Shown: positions 9,313-18,252, counted from the stretch's first letter. The stretch: 58,270 nt of DNA from Caballeronia sordidicola (GCF_002220365.1 NZ_MTHB01000056.1:1-58270); one strand, 5' to 3'. A program made the numbers and translations. The notes: generated by a model not told the origin, from the sequence alone.

Positions 9313-10149
9313 ATGGCGAACAGCATCGCTCGCACTTTGAATCCAGGCCAACGGACGTCGCTTGACGGCACCCACGGTCACGCCGCGAACGTGGCGCGAT
9401 CGCTGGGCTGGATTGCGTTGCCCTGGCTCGTGCCCGTGGCCTGCGCCGTGTTATGGGTGCTCGGCTCGCACTACGGCTGGATCTCGCCGCAGATCCTGCC
9501 GTCGCCCACTCTCGTCTTCGATACCCTCGGCGGTCTCGCCAGCACCGGCGAACTGTGGATGCATATCGGTGCGAGCCTGTCGCGGATCGCGGTTGGCTTC
9601 ACGGGTGGCGTCGTGCTCGGCTTGCTGCTTGGCGCATGGCTGGGACTGTCGCGCACAGCCGAGGCTTACATCCTGCCCAGCTTCAATGCCGTCGTGCAGG
9701 TGCCGGTACTGGGATGGTTGCCGTTTCTCATGATCGTAGTGGGTATTGGCGAGCCGTTGAAGTATTTGCTGATCGGGCATGCCGCGCTCGTTCCGGTCAC
9801 CTTGAGCACGCTGCAGGGATTTCGCCGGACACCGCCCGCGTATCTCGATGTTGCGCGCGTCTTTCGCTATTCACGCCACCAGGCCATCTTCAACGTGATC
9901 CTGCCTTCGGCCGTGCCGGTAATCGGCACCGGTATCCGCCTTGCATTTACGAAGGCGTGGCTCACGCTGGTCGTGGTCGAACTGGTGGCATCGTCGGAAG
10001 GGCTCGGTTATCTGATCGTGTACGGGCGGCAGTTGTTCCAACTCGATCTGGTGCTTGCGTCGGTGCTCATCGTGGGTGCGATCGGGTATGCCGCGGATCG
10101 CCTGCTGAGCGTTCTGGAACACAAGTTGTCGCCCGCGCGGCCGGCCTGA
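9313..10149 (+). CDS. ABC transporter permease, SsuC/TauC family (first of two)
   Basis: A 278-residue inner-membrane permease, six hydrophobic segments. GGAG lies 10 nt before the ATG. The EAA-type coupling loop is YLDVARVFRYSRHQAIFNVILPSA. The conserved VLGWLPFLMIVVGIGEPLKYLLI matches SsuC-type permeases. It lies 29 nt after the binding protein and 12 nt before a second, related permease. Having two permeases in tandem suggests a heterodimeric channel, whereas SsuC usually works as a homodimer. Confidence 0.88.
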   Translation: MANSIARTLNPGQRTSLDGTHGHAANVARSLGWIALPWLVPVACAVLWVLGSHYGWISPQILPSPTLVFDTLGGLASTGELWMHIGASLSRIAVGFTGGVVLGLLLGAWLGLSRTAEAYILPSFNAVVQVPVLGWLPFLMIVVGIGEPLKYLLIGHAALVPVTLSTLQGFRRTPPAYLDVARVFRYSRHQAIFNVILPSAVPVIGTGIRLAFTKAWLTLVVVELVASSEGLGYLIVYGRQLFQLDLVLASVLIVGAIGYAADRLLSVLEHKLSPARPA

Positions 10150-10161
10150 AGGAGTATCGAA

Positions 10162-10977
10162 ATGGCCACGTCGTCTCTTGAACTTGAAACCGGATCCGCG
10201 GCTGTCGCTCCTTCGGGCGAACCGGGCAAAGCCGGACGCTGGCGCGGCTGGGTCATCCCGGCTGTCGCCCTATTCTGCTGGTGGTTTGTCTCGCGCCATG
10301 TGGTCGCCGGACACGGCATGATGACCTCGCCTGCACAGGTGCTGCATACGGCTATCGATCAGGCGCGAAGCGGTGCGCTGTGGCGTGCGCTCTCGGCATC
10401 GCTTGCACGCGAACTGACAGGCTTCACGCTGGGCGCAAGCCTTGGGCTCGTGCTGGGTGCGTTGCTCGGTGTCTCGCCCTTCGCCAACCGGCTGATCGGA
10501 CCCAGCTTCAATGCGTTCAAGCAGGTCTCCCTGTTTGCCTGGATACCGCTGATTTCCGTATGGTTCGGTCTCGGCGATGTCGCGAAAGTCGTATTCCTTT
10601 CGCTCGCCGCGCTGGTGCCCGTGGTCGCGCACACAAGCGACGGCATCCGCGCGGTTTCCCCTGCGCTGCTCGATGTCGCCCGCGTGTTCCGCTACAGCAA
10701 GTTGCAAACCGTCAGACACGTCGTTCTTCCCGCTGCATTGCCGTCCATCTTCACCGGCATCTATCTCGCGCTCATCTATTCGTGGCTTGCGACGCTCGGC
10801 GCAGAGTATCTATTGGTCGCTGGCAGCGGCATCGGCAACACGCTGGTCGACGGCAGCGAACAGTTCCGCATGGATCTCGTGGTGTTCGGCGTGATCGTGA
10901 TCGGCATTACCGGATGGGCGTTGAATGCGTTAGCCCGCGCCATCCAGCAACGCTGGTTCCGCGATCCGGCCGTTTGA
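10162..10977 (+). CDS. ABC transporter permease, SsuC/TauC family (second of two)
   Basis: A 271-residue permease with AAGGAG 8 nt before the start. It has six membrane segments and the coupling loop LLDVARVFRYSKLQTVRHVVLPAALPSI, nearly the same as in the preceding gene, so the two probably arose by duplication. Both would contact the ATPase encoded next. Sequence between the loops is divergent, consistent with a heterodimer. Confidence 0.88.
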   Translation: MATSSLELETGSAAVAPSGEPGKAGRWRGWVIPAVALFCWWFVSRHVVAGHGMMTSPAQVLHTAIDQARSGALWRALSASLARELTGFTLGASLGLVLGALLGVSPFANRLIGPSFNAFKQVSLFAWIPLISVWFGLGDVAKVVFLSLAALVPVVAHTSDGIRAVSPALLDVARVFRYSKLQTVRHVVLPAALPSIFTGIYLALIYSWLATLGAEYLLVAGSGIGNTLVDGSEQFRMDLVVFGVIVIGITGWALNALARAIQQRWFRDPAV

Positions 10978-11016
10978 TTGCGCATTTTCCATTTTTCATA
11001 AAGAGTCCATATCATC

Positions 11017-11805
11017 ATGGCGACTGCCTCCCATACCCGAACAAGTGATCTCAACCTGCATCACGTCTCCAAGCGTTTTGCCGGCGACGACCACGCCGTG
11101 CCTGTGCTCGATCGCGTCGACCTGTCGGTGAAAAGCGGCGAGTTCGTGGCTATCGTGGGTGCGAGCGGTTGCGGCAAATCCACGCTGCTGCGCCTGATTG
11201 CAGGGCTCGACGACCAGTTCGACGGCGACATCGAATTCAGCGGCGAGCGCGTTCAAACCACTGATCTTGCGCGCGGGATCGTGTTTCAGGATCACAGGCT
11301 GTTTCCGTGGCTCAACGTCGAGCAGAACATTGCGGTCGCGCTGAAAAATTCGGGGCGTAGCAAGGTAGAGAAGCACCGTGCGGTCGCCGAGCATATCGCG
11401 CTGGTCGGCCTGAAGGGTTATGAAGGGCATCATTCGCATCAGCTTTCGGGCGGCATGGCGCAACGCGTGGCAATCGCGCGAGGGCTCGTCAACCGGCCGA
11501 AGCTCCTGCTGCTCGACGAGCCGTTCGGCGCGCTCGACGCGCTCACGCGCAGCCGTCTTCAGAACGAGTTGCGACGCATCTGGGAACACGAGCGGATCAC
11601 CATGATCCTCGTGACCCACGACGTTGACGAAGCCGTGTTCCTCGCGGACCGCGTGGTGGTGATGCAGGCGCGGCCGGGGCGTATTGGCAAGGTGGTGAAA
11701 GTCGACCTGCCACGGCCGCGCAGCCGCAGCGACGTCGCATTCGTTCGCTTGCGCGATGAAATACTGGCTGACTTCAGCGTGCCGCAGGACGCAACTGCCG
11801 CCTGA
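11017..11805 (+). CDS. ABC transporter ATPase, SsuB/TauB family
   Basis: A 262-residue ATPase. Walker A GASGCGKST (about residues 48-56), signature LSGGMAQRVAIARGL, Walker B KLLLLDEPFGALDALT, H-loop VTHDVDEA. It energises the two upstream permeases and completes an importer with the AtsR-like protein. There is no regulatory C-terminal domain. The gene lies 39 nt after the second permease. Confidence 0.92.
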   Translation: MATASHTRTSDLNLHHVSKRFAGDDHAVPVLDRVDLSVKSGEFVAIVGASGCGKSTLLRLIAGLDDQFDGDIEFSGERVQTTDLARGIVFQDHRLFPWLNVEQNIAVALKNSGRSKVEKHRAVAEHIALVGLKGYEGHHSHQLSGGMAQRVAIARGLVNRPKLLLLDEPFGALDALTRSRLQNELRRIWEHERITMILVTHDVDEAVFLADRVVVMQARPGRIGKVVKVDLPRPRSRSDVAFVRLRDEILADFSVPQDATAA

Positions 11806-11969
11806 TCGGAACCCGTCCCTCGAGCAAATGCTTCGCAACGTTTTCTTCTTTCCAATCCCTGACGACAATAGGTTTGCTTCTGCCAAATGCTTGTTTCACT
11901 TGTTCTTCGAGGCTGGTTAATCTGGGACACATGCATTCCATTGCATTGTGTACCGGAGGTAAAACAAGC

Positions 11970-12185
11970 ATGCATTACAAGGGTTATGACGTCGCTCCCG
12001 CGGCACAAGCGCTGCCCAGCGGATTGTTCGCCGCCAACCTCGTGATTCAGGACGAAGCGTCGCTGCAAAAGCGCGCTTATGTATTCGATGCGCTCGACTA
12101 CTTCTTCGAATCCGATCTCGCCATTGCGTATGCCGCGCGCTGGGCTCGCATGTGGATCGACAATCGGCGGCTGCCGCGCGCCTGA
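11970..12185 (+). CDS. Hypothetical small protein, 71 residues
   Basis: Begins MHYKGYDVAPAAQALPSGLF and continues FDALDYFFESDLAIAYAARWARMWIDNR. CGGAGG about 10 nt upstream supports the ATG at 11970. It resembles small conserved hypothetical proteins found across Burkholderiaceae, some of them duplicated. No signal peptide, no membrane helix. Function unknown. It lies between the ABC ATPase and a convergent broken dioxygenase gene. Confidence 0.65.
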   Translation: MHYKGYDVAPAAQALPSGLFAANLVIQDEASLQKRAYVFDALDYFFESDLAIAYAARWARMWIDNRRLPRA

Positions 12186-12235
12186 CGCTGTTTTCCGCCC
12201 CCGCATTCACGCAGGGCGGCATTCCGTAATCGATT

Positions 12236-13182
12236 TCAGTTCAATGCCACAGCCGCCGCGGCGTTGACCGGCGACCCTTCGAGCGCGATCGAAGCACGCC
12301 CGTCTGGTCCGACTGGCACGTCACCCACAAGCGTTGTCCGATAGAGTTGCCGGTCGAACTCCAGATCGAAGATATCCGATGGCGCGAGGTGCGCCGTCGA
12401 GCGGTTGTCCCAGAACGCTATGCTGCCCGGCTCCCATTTGAAACGTACCGTCAACTCCGGACGCGTCACGTGTTCCCATAGCAGTTCAGGATCGCCTGGC
12501 TCTCACGCGGCGACACGCCAACTATGTGCTTCAGGAAACTCGGGCTGACATATAGCGCACGCTCGCCGGTTTCGGGGTGCACGCGCACAAGCGGATGTTC
12601 AGTGACCAACGCGCGCTGCTGCACGGCTTGCTGAAACGCGCTGGTGCCGCTTGCCCCCGCGGGCGGTGTGAATCGATGTACACCGCGCAAGCCATCGACA
12701 AACTCGCGCAGTGGCGCCGAGAGCTTTTCATACGCCGCAACAAGGCTTGTCCATTGCGTGTCGCCACCATAAGGCGGGATGGTCACGCCACGCAGGATTG
12801 ACGCAAACGGCGGGTTGACCGCAGCTGTTACATCGGTATGCCAGCCGGTCCACGGCCGTAACAACGCCTGACCTTCAAAGCGCGTCGCCTTGCGATACTT
12901 GGAAATGGAATAGATCTCGGGGTGCCCTTCAACGTGCCCGAACACGGGATGGCCCAGCGTGAGTTCACCGAACTGTGCGGAGAACGCCACGTGCTGTGCA
13001 TGCGTGAGGAACTGCTCGCGAAAGAAGATCACGCGCCACTTCAACAACGCCGCCCGAATCTGCGCGACCTGATGAGCGTCGAGTGGCTGCGATAGATCGA
13101 CGCCACTAATTTGCGCTCCTATAAACGCCGACAACGGCGTGACCTGGACTGACTCGGTAGTGCTTGCGACGGCTGCGTTCAT
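12236..13182 (-). pseudogene. TauD/TfdA-family dioxygenase with a single frameshift
   Basis: Two frames together form one TauD-like protein. The first (13182 to 12466, 238 codons) carries the first iron ligands H115 and D117 in GWHTDVTAAV, then VHPETGERALYVSP. It leaves frame at ILNCYGNT and stops. The correct continuation, LLWEHVTRPELTVRFKWEPGSIAFWDNRSTAHLAP (shown in parts: LLWEHV, TRPELTVRFKW, SIAFWDNRSTAH), is in the next frame down to 12236. Restoring one base near 12483-12488 gives an intact protein of about 315 residues. As it stands the second histidine and the oxoglutarate-binding arginine are lost, so the product would be inactive. A sequencing error is the alternative. The start follows CAGGAGACACGCA. 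Confidence 0.85.
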
Positions 13183-13465
13183 TGCGTGTCTCCTGAAGGG
13201 GGATCGCCAGCTTGAGGTGGGGGCATTCGGGTCTTATACGAATGATTGAAGATCAGGCATGCGCGGCGGCATGAAAAAACGGACTTCGACGTTTCGATAT
13301 GCACAGTACGACCACCCCGCAGCGGCCTCAACCAATCGATCCGCATATACAAACCACGCCGAACGCAAAAGATGGCTCGGGACTAGAATCAATCTCGCCG
13401 CTTCGAATAAGGTTATCGCATTTTCTTCCTTCCCAATTGTAAGGAGCCGGTCTAACTTCACCGCC

Positions 13466-14257
13466 ATGAACTCAACCATCCAGTCACCTTCCAGTCTCCC
13501 GCATGAACAACCGCCGGTCGCGTGGATCGCCGGGGTCGGCGCCAGCGCCGGACTCGGCGCCGCAGTCGCCCGGCGCTTTTCGGAGGGCGGCTTCACTGTC
13601 GCCCTCACGGGACGCACGGCCGAACGTGTGGAAAGCATCGCTGCGGAAATTCGCGCCGCGGGCGGCGTCGCCCACGCATTGACCGGCGATATCTCGAACG
13701 AAGCAACCGTCGCCGAGCTTGCCGACCGCGTGCGTGAACTCGGTCCGCTAACGGCGGCCGTATTCAACGCGGGCGGTGCAAGCCGTGCGCCCACGCTTGA
13801 ACTGAGTGCAGCGGACTTCGAGCAGGCATGGCGCACCGGCGTGCTCGGGGGTTTCCTGTTTGCTCAGGCGGCGTTGCGCCGGATCTTGAATAACGGGCTG
13901 AACACCGCCAGTTCAACGGGACGGGGCACACTGCTGTTCACAGGCGCTACGGCTGCGCTGCGCGGCAAACCACCCTTCGCCGCTTTCGCTGCATCAAAGG
14001 CAGCGCTGCGTTCGTTGAGCCAGACCCTGGCCCGTGAGTTCGGGTCCGAAGGCGTGCACGTGGCGCATATCGTGATTGATGGCGGCATCGACGGCGAGCG
14101 TTTGCGGCAATCCGCACCACAGCGTGTGCAGCAGGCCGGTGATGATGGCTTGCTGCAGGCAAGCGCCATCGCGCAAAGCTATTGGCAACTTCACCATCAG
14201 CATAGAAGTGCATGGACGCAGGAACTTGATCTGCGTCCATTCAAGGAAACGTTCTGA
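13466..14257 (+). CDS. Short-chain dehydrogenase/reductase lacking the catalytic tyrosine
   Basis: A 263-residue SDR. The cofactor loop is GVGASAGLGAAVARRF, followed by GRTAERVESIAAEI and FNAGGASRAPT. The usual YxxxK active site reads FAASK (in PFAAFAASKAALRSLS), so tyrosine is replaced by phenylalanine. This variant is found in a known subgroup of bacterial SDRs, so it may have a different or reduced activity. AAGGAG lies 19 nt upstream of the ATG, which is long; no nearer start is in frame. It is divergent from the broken TauD-like gene and is followed by a strong hairpin. Confidence 0.8.
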   Translation: MNSTIQSPSSLPHEQPPVAWIAGVGASAGLGAAVARRFSEGGFTVALTGRTAERVESIAAEIRAAGGVAHALTGDISNEATVAELADRVRELGPLTAAVFNAGGASRAPTLELSAADFEQAWRTGVLGGFLFAQAALRRILNNGLNTASSTGRGTLLFTGATAALRGKPPFAAFAASKAALRSLSQTLAREFGSEGVHVAHIVIDGGIDGERLRQSAPQRVQQAGDDGLLQASAIAQSYWQLHHQHRSAWTQELDLRPFKETF

Positions 14258-14260
14258 ACA

Positions 14261-14295
14261 GCGAACCGCGCGCTGAAACCTTGCGCGCGGTTCGC
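14261..14295 (+). terminator. 13-bp perfect hairpin after the SDR gene
   Basis: GCGAACCGCGCGC (14261-14273) pairs with GCGCGCGGTTCGC (14283-14295) around a 9-nt loop, directly after the SDR stop codon. A weak pyrimidine run follows (CTTGCTTTC). Likely an intrinsic terminator. Confidence 0.65.
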
Positions 14296-14364
14296 CTTGC
14301 TTTCGCTGTCATGCGTTCCTGATTGGCGCGCCTGCAGTCATTTACTTCATCCATTTATCCCCTC

Positions 14365-15180
14365 ATGTCGAAACGCCCCCTCCTCCTCGCGTTGGCGCTG
14401 TGCGCCGCGCTCGCTCCATTCAGCGCCCGCGCCGCCGGTGCAAACGAACTGCGCATCGGCTTCGTGCCGGGGCCTTACGCCGATGAATTCAAAGCCGGTG
14501 TCGAACCGCAATTGCGCCAGAAGGGTTACACGATCAAGTACGTGGATTTCAGCACGGGGCTCGAGGCAAATCAGGCTGTGTATCGTGGGGAAATTGAGGC
14601 AGACGTCATGCAGCACGAGGTCTATTTGAAATCATATAACGATCGCAATGGGACCGATCTTGTGCCGGTCGTACAAGTACCCACGCCGCCAATGGGTCTT
14701 TATTCGAAGAAGCATCATGCGTTGACGGACGTTCATGCCGGCGCGACGGTGGCCGTGCCCAACGATCCGGTCAACCTGGAGCGCGCACTCAAGATCCTGC
14801 AGCGGATCGGCTGGATCAAGCTTCGCCCGAACAGCAATCCGGTGGATGTGACCGAGCGTGACGTGATCGCGAATCCGGCCGGCATCAAGATCGTTCCGCT
14901 TGAAAATGCGCAGGCGCCGCGCGCACTCGATGACGTCGATTTCGCCGCCATCCAGGGCAACTTCGCCATTTTCAGTGGCTACAAACTGACCGATGCGCTC
15001 GCCCTCGAGCAGATGACACCGCCCTACATCAACCAGGTCGTGGTCAGAGCGGCGAACAAGACGTCGCGCGGTACGCTGGACATTGTCGAGGCCTATCAGT
15101 CGCCCGCTTTTCAGCAAGCCATCCGGAACAACCACTTCTACGATGGCTTTCGCCTTCCAGAATACTTCGCCACCAAGTAG
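14365..15180 (+). CDS. NlpA/MetQ-family substrate-binding protein (orphan)
   Basis: A 271-residue periplasmic protein. The ATG at 14365 gives a clean signal peptide (MSKRPLLLALALCAALAPFS, cleavage near AARAA). The body has RIGFVPGPYADEFK, EADVMQHEVYLKSYNDR, VPTPPMGLYSKKHHAL and VAVPNDPVNLERALKIL, all NlpA-family blocks. The ligand-contact FADYVQPN motif of MetQ is changed to VDFSTGLEANQ, so methionine is unlikely to be the ligand. No MetN or MetI partner is beside it; it precedes a CmcJ/NvfI-type oxygenase. It may deliver a sulfur compound to MetNI or to an unlinked transporter. Confidence 0.82.
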   Translation: MSKRPLLLALALCAALAPFSARAAGANELRIGFVPGPYADEFKAGVEPQLRQKGYTIKYVDFSTGLEANQAVYRGEIEADVMQHEVYLKSYNDRNGTDLVPVVQVPTPPMGLYSKKHHALTDVHAGATVAVPNDPVNLERALKILQRIGWIKLRPNSNPVDVTERDVIANPAGIKIVPLENAQAPRALDDVDFAAIQGNFAIFSGYKLTDALALEQMTPPYINQVVVRAANKTSRGTLDIVEAYQSPAFQQAIRNNHFYDGFRLPEYFATK

Positions 15181-15285
15181 GGTCATCGCGATGTTATCCG
15201 CATAACCTTATGGATTTTTATTCGTTCAGCTTCGGGTCATGCGGGTATAGCTTTGAAGTCTTGATCCCGAGGCCGAGGAACGACC

Positions 15286-16140
15286 ATGAGCACCGTATTC
15301 GAAGAACGTCCGCGCGCAGAAGCGCTGCACGCGGTAGAAGCTGAACTCAATTATCTGCGAGCGGGCGAAGGCCGGCCGGTGAGCTACACGTTTGAGCCGC
15401 CGCCCGGCGTGCCCTGGACTTCCGGCGCACTCGAACCTCGGCGCGTGACCATCCGCGACGCGCGTCCACTCGCGGCAGCGGGAGAGTTATCGCTGGATAA
15501 AAGCGGCTTCGAACGCATCGCGCACACAAGCGCCTTGAGCGACTTCAGCGACGACACCGCCATCCCCTCGATCTACTACAACGAATCCGCACAGGTCCTC
15601 CTCAAGGCGACGGGGGCAGAGAAGGTCGTGGTATTCGATCACACCCTGCGCGACAGCTTGAGCGGTTCGCGCGCAACTTCGTCCTTGCGCGAACCGGTAC
15701 GGCGCGTGCACAACGACCAGACGTTCGTCTCCGGGCCGCGTCGCGTGCGTGACCATCTGCCCGCCAATGAAGCCGCTCAACGCCTCAAGCAGCGCTTTGC
15801 GATCATTAACCTATGGCGGCCGCTCGACGTAGTGGAGCAGCTACCCCTTGCACTCTGCGACGCACGCTCGATCGCAGCAAGCGACCTGGTGCCAAGCGAT
15901 CTCGTGTACAAGGACAAGGTTGGTGAGACTTTTTCGTTCACGCATAACCCGGCCCATCGCTGGTATTACTTCCCGAAACTACGGCCCGACGAAGCGCTGC
16001 TGCTCAAGATCTACGACTCTCGCGACGACGGTACCGCCCGTCTGACGGCACACACGGCGTTTGAAGATCCGACTACGCCGGAAGGCGCCGCACCGCGCAG
16101 AAGCATCGAATTGCGAGCGCTGGTTTTCTGGAAGGAATGA
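15286..16140 (+). CDS. CmcJ/NvfI-like Fe(II)/2-oxoglutarate-dependent oxygenase family protein
   Basis: A 284-residue protein of the family that includes fungal AsaB/NvfI and Streptomyces CmcJ. Recognisable blocks are AELNYL near the start, VVVFDHTLRDS, VHNDQT (first histidine), FAIINLWRPL, LPLALCDARS and HRWYYFPKLRPDEALLLKIYDS (third block). The start follows GAGGAACGACC. The family contains hydroxylases and desaturases, often annotated wrongly as methyltransferases. In this setting, between two NlpA-type binding proteins, it could oxidise an imported sulfur compound; that is inference. Length fits the family. Confidence 0.78.
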   Translation: MSTVFEERPRAEALHAVEAELNYLRAGEGRPVSYTFEPPPGVPWTSGALEPRRVTIRDARPLAAAGELSLDKSGFERIAHTSALSDFSDDTAIPSIYYNESAQVLLKATGAEKVVVFDHTLRDSLSGSRATSSLREPVRRVHNDQTFVSGPRRVRDHLPANEAAQRLKQRFAIINLWRPLDVVEQLPLALCDARSIAASDLVPSDLVYKDKVGETFSFTHNPAHRWYYFPKLRPDEALLLKIYDSRDDGTARLTAHTAFEDPTTPEGAAPRRSIELRALVFWKE

Positions 16141-16161
16141 CAAACGACGACTAGCCGGCGA

Positions 16162-16197
16162 CCGGTGCATGCCAACCTTGTTGCGCGCATGCACCGG
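16162..16197 (+). terminator. 11-bp perfect hairpin after the CmcJ-like gene
   Basis: CCGGTGCATGC (16162-16172) pairs with GCATGCACCGG (16187-16197) over a 14-nt loop, 21 nt after the stop codon. No T tract follows. Possible terminator or mRNA 3' end. Confidence 0.5.
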
Positions 16198-16304
16198 ATC
16201 TTAGCTAAGCTTTCAAATTGGCATAAACACATGAAAACAGAATGGTTAGCCTGACGCGCAAGTCATGAGACGATGCGCGCCTGCCAACCAGAAAGAGTTT
16301 CAAC

Positions 16305-17108
16305 ATGCATCGTAGAACTGTTCTTGCAAGTCTCGCCTTCGCTGCACTCGGCGCTGTCTTCGGCGTCGCGCATGCAGAAGACGCACCGCTGAAAATCGGC
16401 ACCATGAGCGGCCCCGACGCGCAGATCTGGACCGAAGTGTCCAAGGTTGCGGCGCGCGAAGGCCTCAAGATCAAGGTGATCGAATTCAACGATTACATCC
16501 AGCCCAACGCCGCCCTCGACGCCGGCGACCTCGATGCGAACGGCTTTCAGCATCAGCCGTTCCTCGACAGCCAAATCAAGCAGCGCGGCTACAAGATCGT
16601 CAACGTAGGCCTGACCTACGTTGCACCCATGGGCTTCTACTCGAAGAAGTTCAAGTCATTGAAAGACCTGCCGCAAGGGGCGAAAGTCGGTATCCAGAAC
16701 GACCCGTCGAATGGCAATCGCGCGCTGCTGCTGTTGCAGAAAAACGGCATCATCAAGTTGAAGGCCGGCGTGGGTAAGGATGGTGTGAACGCAACGCCGC
16801 TCGACGTAGTCGAGAACCCGAAGGGCATCAAGCTGGTCGAACTCGACTCGGCGCAGTTGCCGCGTTCGCTGGACGACCTCGCCGCCGCGTCGATCAATAC
16901 GGACTATGCCGTGAAAGCGGGCCTGTCGCCTACGAAAGACGCCATTGCCATTGAAGACCTGAAGGGTCCTTATGCCAACCTGATCGCGGTTCGCACTCAG
17001 GATCGCAACGCACCCTGGGTCAAGAAACTGGTCGCGGCGTATGAGTCGCCGGACGTGAAGAATTTCATCGATACCCAGTTCAAGGGCTCGATCATTCCTG
17101 CGTTCTAA
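16305..17108 (+). CDS. NlpA/MetQ-family substrate-binding protein (second orphan)
   Basis: A 267-residue protein with a Sec leader (MHRRTVLASLAFAALGAVF, ending VAHAED), no lipobox cysteine. It is much closer to classical MetQ than the previous orphan: VIEFNDYIQPNAALDAGDLDANGFQHQPFLD and VGIQNDPSNGNRALLLLQKNG (given in parts: FNDYIQPNAAL, DANGFQHQPFLD, IQNDPSNGNRALLLL). It is also similar to the metQ product at 2815. It could supply MetNI with methionine sulfoxide or another analogue. No own permease or ATPase. Confidence 0.86.
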   Translation: MHRRTVLASLAFAALGAVFGVAHAEDAPLKIGTMSGPDAQIWTEVSKVAAREGLKIKVIEFNDYIQPNAALDAGDLDANGFQHQPFLDSQIKQRGYKIVNVGLTYVAPMGFYSKKFKSLKDLPQGAKVGIQNDPSNGNRALLLLQKNGIIKLKAGVGKDGVNATPLDVVENPKGIKLVELDSAQLPRSLDDLAAASINTDYAVKAGLSPTKDAIAIEDLKGPYANLIAVRTQDRNAPWVKKLVAAYESPDVKNFIDTQFKGSIIPAF

Positions 17109-17125
17109 GCGGGCGTTCTCGCCGC

Positions 17126-17185
17126 GGGGCGAACCCACCATAGCTTCCGACGTGCTTAGGTTGTGAGCTTTTATTGGTTCGCCCC
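17126..17185. repeat. Inverted repeat with 40-nt loop downstream of the NlpA gene
   Basis: GGGGCGAACC (17126-17135) and GGTTCGCCCC (17176-17185) are perfect reverse complements on both sides of a 40-nt spacer, between the NlpA gene and the ssuA-type gene. It may be a terminator stem or an operator. It is not associated with any transposase. Confidence 0.5.
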
Positions 17186-17250
17186 AGCGGCGGCTTTCAT
17201 TACATTGACCGGTCACTAAAAATTGTTCGAAAGACCAATAGGACCGATCG

Positions 17251-18252
17251 ATGAAATTTGCCCGGGGCGCTCTACTTTCTCGTCTTATCACCTCGCTCGC
17301 CACGTTGGCGACAGCATGGGTGCCGGCCGTCACGCACGCCGCGCCACCCGCCGAAGTAAAGCTCGACTACGCGTACTACTCGCCCGAAAGCCTGGTCATC
17401 AAACGCCAGGGCTGGCTGGAAAAAGAGCTTGCGCCTGATCACACGCAGGTCAAGTGGGTGTTGAGCCTCGGCAGCAACCGCGCGCTCGAATACTTGAACA
17501 GCGGCGCGATCGACATTGGCTCGACCGCGGGCCTGGCCGCCCTGCTCGGGCGTGCCAACGGCAATCCCATCCGCGCAGTCTATATCTACTCGCGGGCCGA
17601 ATGGACCGCGCTGGTCGTCGCCAAGGATTCGCCGCTCAAGACCTTGGCGGATCTGAAGGGCAAGAAAATTGCCGCGACCAAAGGCACGGATCCCTACCTC
17701 TTTACGTTGCGTGCGCTGCACACGGTCGGCCTGACCCGTGACGATGTGGAACTGGTCAACCTCCAACATCCCGATGGGCGCACCGCGCTCGCTAACGGTC
17801 AAGTCGATGCATGGGCCGGTCTCGATCCACACATGGCCGCTGCGCAAATTGATGACGGCGCACGGCTGCTTTATCGTAACGTTGCGTTCAATACCTACGG
17901 GTTTCTCAATGCGCGAGAGGACTTCATCAAGGAGCATCCTGAGACTCTCGCACACGTGCTAAAGGTGTACGAACAGGCACGCGTGTGGATCGCTGCGCAT
18001 CCCGACGAAACCGCGAAGATTATCTCCGAGGAGTCGAAGTTATCGTTGCCGGTGGCAAAGCTGCAACTGAGCCGCAATGACTTCAGCCATCCGCAGCCGG
18101 GTGCCGAGCAGATCGACGCGTTGAAAGCAGCCGCACCTATTCTCACGCAGGAGCAGCTTGTCAAACCGGGCACTGATCTGAATCAGGTGATCGACGCGCT
18201 GATCGACGTCAAGTTCGCGCAGCCGGTCATAGCATCGGCTAACAGCAAATGA
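17251..18252 (+). CDS. Aliphatic sulfonate ABC transporter substrate-binding protein, SsuA-like
   Basis: A 333-residue periplasmic binding protein with a Sec signal peptide (MKFARGALLSRLITSLATLA, cleavage near THAAP). Typical SsuA features: LDYAYYSPESLVIKRQGWLE, LSLGSNRALEYLNSGAIDIG, TAGLAALLGRANGNPIRAVY, LADLKGKKIAATKGTDPYL, and DAWAGLDPHMAAAQI. AGGA lies 9 nt before the start. The stop overlaps the next permease by 4 nt (ATGA), so ssuA-C-B here form a coupled operon. Ligand probably an alkanesulfonate. Confidence 0.9.
   Translation: MKFARGALLSRLITSLATLATAWVPAVTHAAPPAEVKLDYAYYSPESLVIKRQGWLEKELAPDHTQVKWVLSLGSNRALEYLNSGAIDIGSTAGLAALLGRANGNPIRAVYIYSRAEWTALVVAKDSPLKTLADLKGKKIAATKGTDPYLFTLRALHTVGLTRDDVELVNLQHPDGRTALANGQVDAWAGLDPHMAAAQIDDGARLLYRNVAFNTYGFLNAREDFIKEHPETLAHVLKVYEQARVWIAAHPDETAKIISEESKLSLPVAKLQLSRNDFSHPQPGAEQIDALKAAAPILTQEQLVKPGTDLNQVIDALIDVKFAQPVIASANSK

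Noticed and set aside
17126..17185. Inverted repeat as ends of a small transposable element
   Set aside because: Only 40 nt lie between the arms, there is no flanking target duplication or transposase; a transcription-related stem is more likely.
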